Shown here one piece after another: positions 1-3,906 of a DNA stretch of 6,478 nucleotides. The notes under the pieces are model-generated. The model did no database searches. It saw nothing but the letters and a program-made list of their open reading frames with translations, and was not told the origin of the DNA. The DNA is from Devosia sp. (GTDB taxonomy: Bacteria > Pseudomonadota > Alphaproteobacteria > Rhizobiales > Devosiaceae): the NCBI GenBank assembly GCA_025352765.1, contig JANXSI010000604.1, positions 1 to 6,478 on the forward strand, written 5' to 3'. The translations under genes and the position numbers were made by a program. Each line of letters starts with the position of its first letter. Position 1 is the stretch's first letter.

Positions 1-235
1 CGAGCGACAGGCCGATGAAGAGATGACCGTAGCTGACCAGAAAGCTCAGCACCGCGTCGGTGCCCGGGGAGGTGAACGGTGCGAACAGCCAGTGGAAGGT
101 CTTCGTGCTTCCCAGAAACCCGGCGATGGAAAAGCCTGGGACGAGCACCTGGTGGCTCGCGGCGTAAATAAAGATCCACCCCATGGCGAGGCGCATGAGG
201 AGGATGATGGAACGCGTAGTGGTGGTGTTGGTCAT
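1..235 (-). CDS. DoxX family membrane protein (partial, N-terminal 78 residues)
   Basis: The reading frame starts at an ATG at 235 and stays open to the left edge, so the C-terminal half is missing. The protein begins MTNTTTTRSIILLMRLAMGW and continues with the pattern of DoxX / thiosulfate:quinone oxidoreductase small-subunit proteins: a first membrane segment at about residues 9-28 (IILLMRLAMGWIFIYAA), then SHQVLVPGFSIAGFLGSTKTF, then a second hydrophobic stretch near 61-78 (AVLSFLVSYGHLFIGLS). Full-length members are small four-helix inner-membrane proteins. Some are linked to thiosulfate or quinone redox chemistry, but most are uncharacterised, so the substrate here is unknown. No strong Shine-Dalgarno precedes the ATG. 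Internal ATGs at 196 and 184 would cut into the first membrane helix and are less likely starts. The TGACG half-site cluster at 289-314 lies 54-79 bp upstream and could control it. The family call is secure; the exact role is not. Confidence 0.85.
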   Translation of the reverse strand, partial: MTNTTTTRSIILLMRLAMGWIFIYAASHQVLVPGFSIAGFLGSTKTFHWLFAPFTSPGTDAVLSFLVSYGHLFIGLSL

Positions 236-288
236 GGGATGCTCGCGAGGGTTGTGGGACGCCGCATCTCTGGACGCCCTCGGGGGCC

Positions 289-314
289 GCGTCATTGACG
301 TGACGCAAGCGTCA
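289..314. promoter_or_regulatory. Cluster of four TGACG half-sites, candidate operator upstream of the DoxX gene
   Basis: Four half-sites lie within 26 bp in alternating orientation: GCGTCA (289-294), TGACG (296-300), TGACGC (301-306) and GCGTCA (309-314). They form two adjacent palindromes, CGTCA-T-TGACG and TGACGC-AA-GCGTCA. The cluster is in non-coding DNA, 54 bp from the doxX start, a usual place for a dimeric regulator to bind. The regulator is not identifiable from the window. The second palindrome could also be a weak hairpin, but its 2-base loop makes a protein site more likely. The regulatory role is inference. Confidence 0.4.
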
Positions 315-357
315 GCACGCTGCCGGAAACAGTGTGTCGCGCGAAAGGGCCGGAACC

Positions 358-453
358 CTAGCGCAGGGGTGGACCGAACAGGGCGAAGCCGCGGCTCAGC
401 CCTATATACATGGCGATGGTGAAGGCGAGGGCCAGCAGCCCCCAGATGATCAT
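358..453 (-). CDS. Small single-span membrane protein, 31 residues, unknown function
   Basis: This short minus-strand frame starts at ATG 453 and ends with TAG at 358-360. It encodes MIIWGLLALAFTIAMYIGLS followed by RGFALFGPPLR: one hydrophobic helix of about 20 residues and a short tail with two arginines. The codons are mostly C- or G-ending (GCC, CTC, TTC, ACC, ATC, CTG), as expected of a real gene in this genome. A GTG at 468 in the same frame would add VRIRR and is an alternative start. No clear Shine-Dalgarno precedes either start. A TATATT box (498-503, read on the minus strand) could be a -10 element, but no matching -35 is visible. The frame remains open upstream to 708, but that part overlaps the hydrolase start and reads as non-coding. 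I recognise no family. A chance open frame remains possible. Confidence 0.45.
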   Translation of the reverse strand: MIIWGLLALAFTIAMYIGLSRGFALFGPPLR

Positions 454-572
454 CCGACGAATCCGCACGGTTGACGCCCCGGTTGGTTCTTCCGCGGAAT
501 ATAACTCGGATGCTGCGGGCGGGAAAAGGGGGGCAGAAGCCGTCGTACGGCGAGGACGTGCCGCTGTCGATT

Positions 573-593
573 TTGTCGTGCTTGGTTCGACAA
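573..593. promoter_or_regulatory. Short inverted repeat upstream of the hydrolase gene
   Basis: TTGTCG (573-578) and CGACAA (588-593) form a perfect 6-bp inverted repeat with a 9-base spacer, 73 bp before the preferred hydrolase start. It could be an operator or a leader hairpin. No consensus -35/-10 pair can be assigned around it. The rest of 469-666 holds only small palindromes (490-499, and the hairpin 539-551) and no gene I can support on the plus strand. This is weak evidence; a repeat of this length can occur by chance. Confidence 0.2.
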
Positions 594-656
594 GGAGCAC
601 TGACGCCATTGCGGCTGACGGGCGGAACGAACTGCGGGTAGGATGGAGCATAGAGT

Positions 657-660
657 GGAG
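657..660 (+). promoter_or_regulatory. Ribosome binding site for the hydrolase
   Basis: GGAG lies 6 bases before the ATG at 667. It lies downstream of the alternative ATG at 643, so it supports the shorter protein beginning MAYSDDEL. Confidence 0.6.
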
Positions 661-666
661 CAGGGC

Positions 667-1467
667 ATGGCGTATTCCGACGACGAGCTGATCGAGTTCG
701 AGGCGCATGGTGCGAGCCTACCGGCGGGTGGAACGCTATTCGACGTCGAGACGGACGGGGCGACGATCCATGGCGTGCGGTTCGGCGACGGGCCGCCGGT
801 GATCCTGCTGCATGGCGGCATGGGGCACGGTGGCAATTTCGCCCACCAGGTGCCGGCGCTGCTGGGGGCCGGCTTTTCGGCCATCGTCATCGACAGCCGC
901 GGCCATGGGCGCTCGACCCGCGACGCCAGGCCCTACAGTTACTGGCTGCTGGCCGATGATGTGCGGGCGGTGATGGATACGCTCGGCATCGCCAAGGCGG
1001 CGATCGTCGGCTGGAGCGATGGCGCCGACACCGGGCTGGTGCTGGCGCACGACACGCCCGAGCGGGTCACGAGCCTCCTGTTCTTTGCCTGCAATGTCGA
1101 CGACAGCGGCACGCTGCCGTTCGAAATGACGCCGGTGATCGGCCGCTGCATCGCGCGGCACCAGCTCGATTATCGGGCGCTGTCGGCGACGCCCGACGAT
1201 TTTGACGCCTTCGCCGAGGCGGTGGGAAAGATGCAGCGGACGGAGCCCGACTATTCCGCCGATGACCTCGCGGCCATCCGGGTGCCGGTGCTGAGCGTTT
1301 TGGGCGAGGACGACGAGTTCATCCGGCGCAGCCATGCGGGCTATATCGCGCAGACGATCCCGGGGGCGCAGTTCGTGCTGCTCAAGAGCGTGTCGCACTT
1401 TGCGCCGCTGCAGCGCCCGGACGTGTTCAACGCTGTGATGCTGGACTGGCTTCAGGCGGGCGGCTGA
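667..1467 (+). CDS. Alpha/beta hydrolase
   Basis: This encodes a 266-residue single-domain alpha/beta-fold hydrolase of ordinary length for the family, without signal peptide or membrane segment, so it is probably cytoplasmic. The family landmarks are in order: the strand and oxyanion-hole motif VILLHGG (45-51); DSRGHGRS (76-83); the nucleophile elbow GWSDG with Ser117 (115-119); the acid in LGEDDEF (Asp215 or Asp216); and the catalytic His244 in SVSHFAPL. The triad is therefore complete and the enzyme should be active on an ester, lactone or similar bond. The substrate cannot be told from the sequence. The start at 667 is chosen because GGAG (657-660) lies 6 bp upstream. An in-frame ATG at 643 would add eight residues (MEHRVEQG) and has poorer spacing. 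The 3' end overlaps the end of the convergent sigma gene by 16 bp. No neighbour suggests a pathway. Confidence 0.9.
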   Translation: MAYSDDELIEFEAHGASLPAGGTLFDVETDGATIHGVRFGDGPPVILLHGGMGHGGNFAHQVPALLGAGFSAIVIDSRGHGRSTRDARPYSYWLLADDVRAVMDTLGIAKAAIVGWSDGADTGLVLAHDTPERVTSLLFFACNVDDSGTLPFEMTPVIGRCIARHQLDYRALSATPDDFDAFAEAVGKMQRTEPDYSADDLAAIRVPVLSVLGEDDEFIRRSHAGYIAQTIPGAQFVLLKSVSHFAPLQRPDVFNAVMLDWLQAGG

Positions 1468-1994
1468 TCGCGCAGCTCGATGAGGCCGCGGCGCAGCCGG
1501 GTGCGGACGGTGTTGACCGGCAGCAGGTACTTGGCCGCCAGCTGGTCGTAGCTCAGGCCCTCGACATAGGCGTCGCGCACCAGCGGGCGCTTCAGCGCAT
1601 CGAGGCCGTCGATCAGCAGGTCGACCTGCCGGCGCTGGCAGGCGATGAGCGTCGCGTCCTCGGGCGAGGGACCGCTGCCGCGCAACTCGGGCAGGTCGGC
1701 GATGTCCTCGGCGCGCGGGGCGCGGGCGCGGAGCATGTCGATGGCCTGATTGCGGGCAATCATCGCAAGCCATGAGATCGGGCTGTAGAGCCCCGGTGTG
1801 AAGCTTGCGGCGCGGCGCCAGATCTTGAGGTAGGTCTCCTGCAGCGCCTCGTCGGCATCGGCCCGGCTGCCGAGGAGTTTGAGGCAGGTTCCGTAGAGCT
1901 TGCCGCTGGTGCGAATGTAAAGCTGGTCGAAGGCGGCGCGATCGCCTTTGGCCACCCGCTCGATCAGGGACGCGACGGCGGGGGAGGTGTGCAT
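1452..1994 (-). CDS. ECF-type RNA polymerase sigma factor
   Basis: This is a 180-residue two-domain sigma factor of the extracytoplasmic function group, which directs core RNA polymerase to a small set of stress or envelope promoters. The sigma-2 domain spans about residues 15-90, with the core-binding and -10 recognition signatures DADEALQETYLKIWRR (46-61) and SWLAMIARNQAIDMLR (74-89). The sigma-4 domain spans about 118-175, with the helix-turn-helix LSYDQLAAKYLLPVNTVRTR (147-166), which reads the -35 element. The wording of the sigma-4 helix (GLSY..LA......NTVRTRLRRGL) resembles alphaproteobacterial SigK-like ECF factors, normally paired with an RskA-type membrane anti-sigma factor encoded just downstream. 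No such gene is present here: the convergent hydrolase occupies that place, overlapping the sigma stop codon. ATG 1994 is the only plausible start, since no upstream in-frame ATG or GTG is seen. It lacks a Shine-Dalgarno, and a hairpin sits directly before it. The ECF call is secure; the subgroup is a judgement from memory. Confidence 0.93.
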   Translation of the reverse strand: MHTSPAVASLIERVAKGDRAAFDQLYIRTSGKLYGTCLKLLGSRADADEALQETYLKIWRRAASFTPGLYSPISWLAMIARNQAIDMLRARAPRAEDIADLPELRGSGPSPEDATLIACQRRQVDLLIDGLDALKRPLVRDAYVEGLSYDQLAAKYLLPVNTVRTRLRRGLIELRDQPPA

Positions 1995-1997
1995 GGG

Positions 1998-2020
1998 GAC
2001 CAGGGGTTCGGGCGCTGGTC
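1998..2020 (-). promoter_or_regulatory. Inverted repeat abutting the sigma factor start codon
   Basis: GACCAG (1998-2003) and CTGGTC (2015-2020) form a perfect 6-bp inverted repeat with an 11-base spacer. In the sigma mRNA the 3' arm ends only three bases (CCC) before the AUG, where a Shine-Dalgarno would normally be, and none is visible. It may be a translation-controlling hairpin or an operator over the transcription start. Both are inference. Confidence 0.3.
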
Positions 2021-2071
2021 TTACAAGCGGGAGCGGAGGGAAAGGTTGCGGCCGGGGAGCCGGGAAAGCGA

Positions 2072-2095
2072 GAAGGCCCGCCGGAGCGGGCCTTC
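2072..2095 (-). terminator. Intrinsic terminator of the 75-residue gene
   Basis: A perfect 10-bp stem (GAAGGCCCGC at 2072-2081, GCGGGCCTTC at 2086-2095) with a 4-base loop begins 6 bp past the TGA of the gene ending at 2101. On the minus strand it is followed by TCGCTTTCCC, a weak pyrimidine tract rather than a long T-run, as is common in GC-rich alphaproteobacteria. It separates that gene's transcript from the sigma gene downstream on the same strand. Confidence 0.75.
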
Positions 2096-2100
2096 GGGCG

Positions 2101-2328
2101 TCAGAGTTTCGGTTCGGGGGCGATGGGGTCGTCGATCGAGGGGAGCGGGGTCAGGTCCTGCTCATCGTTGAGGGCGGCGTCGTAGAGGTCGAGGGCGCTC
2201 TGGATCTGCACGAAGCGGGTGAGGGCGGCGTTGAGATCGGGCGTCGCCACGGCCTCGCGGCGGGCCTCGACCAGCCGAGCGCGAAAGCGCTTGAGGGCGG
2301 TGACGTGCGGGCTGTCGGGACGGGACAT
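2101..2328 (-). CDS. Hypothetical protein, 75 residues
   Basis: ATG 2328 is preceded by a strong Shine-Dalgarno (GGAGAG, 5 bases upstream on the minus strand), and the frame closes with TGA at 2101-2103, 6 bp before a clear terminator. Both boundaries therefore look genuine. The product starts MSRPDSPHVTALKRFRARLV. It has a basic, probably helical N-terminal half (residues 10-28, rich in Arg), a second likely helix LNAALTRFVQIQSALDLYDA (32-51), and an acidic, proline-rich C-terminal tail (PLPSIDDPIAPEPKL). It has no membrane segment, signal peptide, cysteines or known motif, and I do not recognise a family. The frame stays open upstream to 2718, through the IS end, but that part is Pro/Arg-rich noise without a ribosome site. 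It appears to be a single-gene transcription unit. Confidence 0.7.
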   Translation of the reverse strand: MSRPDSPHVTALKRFRARLVEARREAVATPDLNAALTRFVQIQSALDLYDAALNDEQDLTPLPSIDDPIAPEPKL

Positions 2329-2470
2329 GGGAACTCTCCGGATGATGGGAACGTAAGGCGCGGCGCGGGCGATTGGTTGCAGGCGATGGTGTCGCACGGG
2401 CGGCGCGCCAGGAACAGGGCGAGCGGAGGCGTCCGGCGGCCCGGTTTCGGTGGTCTGCCCTGGCCAGTCG

Positions 2471-2503
2471 GGGACTGTCGGGATTTCCGTGTTTGAGGCG
2501 GGC
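2471..2503 (+). repeat. Left terminal inverted repeat of the IS256-family element
   Basis: The repeat begins GGGACTGTC and ends TGAGGCGGGC. Aligned with the reverse complement of 3762-3792 it matches at 28 of 31 positions, with a 2-base insertion (TT) in this copy. The repeat ends just before the transposase start region. Confidence 0.85.
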
Positions 2504-2506
2504 ATA

Positions 2507-3751
2507 ATGGAAGCAAGGAGCTCGCGATATGCCACGACGCAAAGAACCGAAGATCCCCGACGCATCCTCGACCAGCTTCTGGCTGGCGCCGATGCAAAGA
2601 CCGCGTTTGACCCGAACGGCCTTCTCGACGAGTTGAAGAAGGCCTTGGCCGAACGGGTGCTGAACGCCGAGATGGACCACCATCTGGGTGGCGAAGGTGG
2701 GGTGGGCAATGGCCGCAACGGCTATGGCACCAAGACGGTGATCACAGATACCGGCAAGCTCGAACTAGAAGTGCCGCGAGACCGGCAGGCGAGCTTTGAC
2801 CCGCAGCTGATCGCCAAGTATCAGCGCCGGTTTCCTGGCTTCGACGACAAGGTCATCTCGATGTGTGCCCGAGGCATGAGCACCCGTGAGATCGCCGGGC
2901 ACCTGCGCGAACTCTATGGCATCGAGGTTTCGGCTGACCTGATCAGCGCGGTGACCGATGCTGTGCTCGAGGAGATCGCCGCCTGGCAGGCCCGGCCGCT
3001 GGAGACGACCTATCCGCTGGTGTCTTTCGATGCCCTTCGGGTCAAGGTCCGTGACGAAGGCCTGGTGCGCAACAAGGCGGTCCACATCGCTCTGGGCGTC
3101 CGCGGCGACGGCACCAAGGAGGTTCTGGGCATGTGGCTCGAACAAAACGAAGGGGCCAAGTTCTGGCTGCGGGTGATGAACGAGCTGAGGAACCGCGGTG
3201 TCGAAGATATTCTGATCGCCGTTGTCGATGGCCTGAAGGGTTTTCCCGACGCCATCAATGCCGCCTTTCCCGAGACGACCGTGCAGACCTGCATCGTCCA
3301 CCTTCTGCGCCAGAGCCTCGACTTCGTCTCCTACAAGGATCGCAAGCCCATCGCCACGGCGCTCAAAGATATCTACCGGGCCGTCGACACGGTCGCGGCA
3401 GCGGCGGCACTCACCGCTTTCGAGGAGGGGCCATGGGGCCAAAAATACGCGGCGATCGGCCAGAGTTGGCGCCGCGCCTGGAGCGAAGTGATCCCGTTCT
3501 ACGCCTTTCCCGCCGAGGTCAGGCGGATCCTCTATATGACGAACGCCATCGAAGCTTTGAACTCAAAGCTCCGGCGAGCCGTCCGGGCCAGGGGGCATTT
3601 TCCCACCGATGAGGCCGCAATGAAGCTTTTGTTCCTGGTCTTGAACCGCTCCGAAAAGGAGTGGGAGATGCCGCCTATTACTTGGGCCATCGCAAAGGCC
3701 CAGTTCGCCGTTCTCTTCGGCGAGCGGTTCACCAGGGCAATAGCCGGCTGA
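2507..3751 (+). CDS. IS256-family transposase (N-terminus probably frameshifted)
   Basis: This DDE transposase cuts and joins the IS ends during transposition. Read from ATG 2507 it has 414 residues, normal for the family. The N-terminal part contains ILDQLLAGAD (20-29), LNAEMDHHLGGE (52-63) and NGRNGYGTKTV (68-78). The catalytic core has the three acidic residues in order: Asp175 (VSFDALRVKV), Asp241 (AVVDGLKGFP) and Glu349 (TNAIEALNSK), with the family signature TVQTCIVHLLR (258-268) between the last two. All three are intact, so the core looks functional. The first 19 residues (MEARSSRYATTQRTEDPRR) are unlike the family. The expected MPRRKEPKIPDA is encoded from ATG 2529 in another frame and meets this frame at 2564, which points to a one-base deletion there. 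The upstream ATG at 2450 lies outside the element and is rejected as a start. If ATG 2507 is used the enzyme may still be made. Confidence 0.88.
   Translation: MEARSSRYATTQRTEDPRRILDQLLAGADAKTAFDPNGLLDELKKALAERVLNAEMDHHLGGEGGVGNGRNGYGTKTVITDTGKLELEVPRDRQASFDPQLIAKYQRRFPGFDDKVISMCARGMSTREIAGHLRELYGIEVSADLISAVTDAVLEEIAAWQARPLETTYPLVSFDALRVKVRDEGLVRNKAVHIALGVRGDGTKEVLGMWLEQNEGAKFWLRVMNELRNRGVEDILIAVVDGLKGFPDAINAAFPETTVQTCIVHLLRQSLDFVSYKDRKPIATALKDIYRAVDTVAAAAALTAFEEGPWGQKYAAIGQSWRRAWSEVIPFYAFPAEVRRILYMTNAIEALNSKLRRAVRARGHFPTDEAAMKLLFLVLNRSEKEWEMPPITWAIAKAQFAVLFGERFTRAIAG
2515..2520 (+). promoter_or_regulatory. Strong ribosome binding site, spaced for the out-of-frame ATG at 2529
   Basis: AAGGAG lies 8 bases before ATG 2529. 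That ATG opens MPRRKEPKIPDA, the expected N-terminus of this transposase type, but in a different frame from the rest of the gene. The best ribosome site therefore serves the original start, now frameshifted. The in-frame ATG at 2507 has GAGG (2495-2498), also at 8 bases. Confidence 0.6.
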
Positions 3752-3761
3752 TGTTCAACCC

Positions 3762-3792
3762 GCCCGCCTCACACGAAATTCCTGACAGTCCC
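3762..3792 (-). repeat. Right terminal inverted repeat of the IS256-family element
   Basis: Read on the minus strand it begins GGGACTGTCAGGAATTTCG and ends AGGCGGGC, pairing with 2471-2503. The transposase stop codon is 10 bp inside it. Confidence 0.85.
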
Positions 3793-3820
3793 TGGCCTTC
3801 TCGCCTAAAATCGAGCCACT

Positions 3821-3899
3821 GGTTCGACTTTGCCTTCGGCACGGTTCGAAGCCCTCACCCGGCCGCTGCGCGGCCACCCTCTCCCCCTTGGGGAGAGGG
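3821..3899. repeat. Composite intergenic palindromic element downstream of uvrB
   Basis: Three stem-loops follow one another. The first is an imperfect one at 3821-3852 (arms GGTTCGA and TCGAAGCC with an inner TGCC-TTC-GGCA). The second is a perfect 6-bp one at 3861-3875 (GGCCGC-TGC-GCGGCC). The third is a perfect 10-bp one at 3877-3899 (CCCTCTCCCC, loop CTT, GGGGAGAGGG). The last ends 7 bp before the uvrB stop codon and could act as its 3' processing or termination structure, although no T-run follows. The wording CCCTCACCC...CCACCCTCTCCC resembles a repeat I recall as dispersed between genes in Hyphomicrobiales; copy number cannot be tested from one window. Confidence 0.6.
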
Positions 3900-3906
3900 G
3901 AAGAAG

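Larger units (their letters stand above)
2471..3792 (+). mobile_element. Insertion sequence of the IS256 family, about 1.32 kb
   Basis: The element is bounded by imperfect terminal inverted repeats (2471-2503 and 3762-3792) and holds one DDE transposase gene that nearly fills it, the normal plan and size for the IS256 family. It lies in non-coding DNA between the 75-residue gene and uvrB, so it interrupts no recognisable gene. IS256 elements usually make 8-9 bp target duplications. The bases next to the two ends (GGCCAGTCG before 2471, TGGCCTTCT after 3792) do not match, so no duplication is visible. Confidence 0.88.

Noticed and set aside
736..1773. Long minus-strand frame of 345 codons across the hydrolase and part of the sigma gene
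   Set aside because: It is antisense to a hydrolase with a full catalytic triad and overlaps a clear sigma factor in another frame. Its product is Arg/His/Pro-rich with no family motif, as expected of a shadow frame in GC-rich DNA.
1948..2496. Plus-strand frame of 182 codons over the sigma start, terminator and 75-residue gene
   Set aside because: The product is Gly/Arg-rich and low in complexity, crosses a terminator hairpin, and is antisense to two better-supported genes.
2450..2506. Transposase start at ATG 2450
   Set aside because: It lies outside the left inverted repeat, so it would not travel with the element, and the extra residues match nothing in the family.
2101..2718. Extension of the 75-residue gene upstream to 205 residues
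   Set aside because: The extension runs through the IS left end and the transposase start, has no ribosome site, and reads as Pro/Arg-rich noise. The ATG at 2328 has a strong Shine-Dalgarno.
3877..3899. Classic rho-independent terminator for uvrB
   Set aside because: The stem is strong and well placed, but no T-run follows on the uvrB strand. I list it as part of a palindromic element that may serve as a 3' end, not as a definite terminator.
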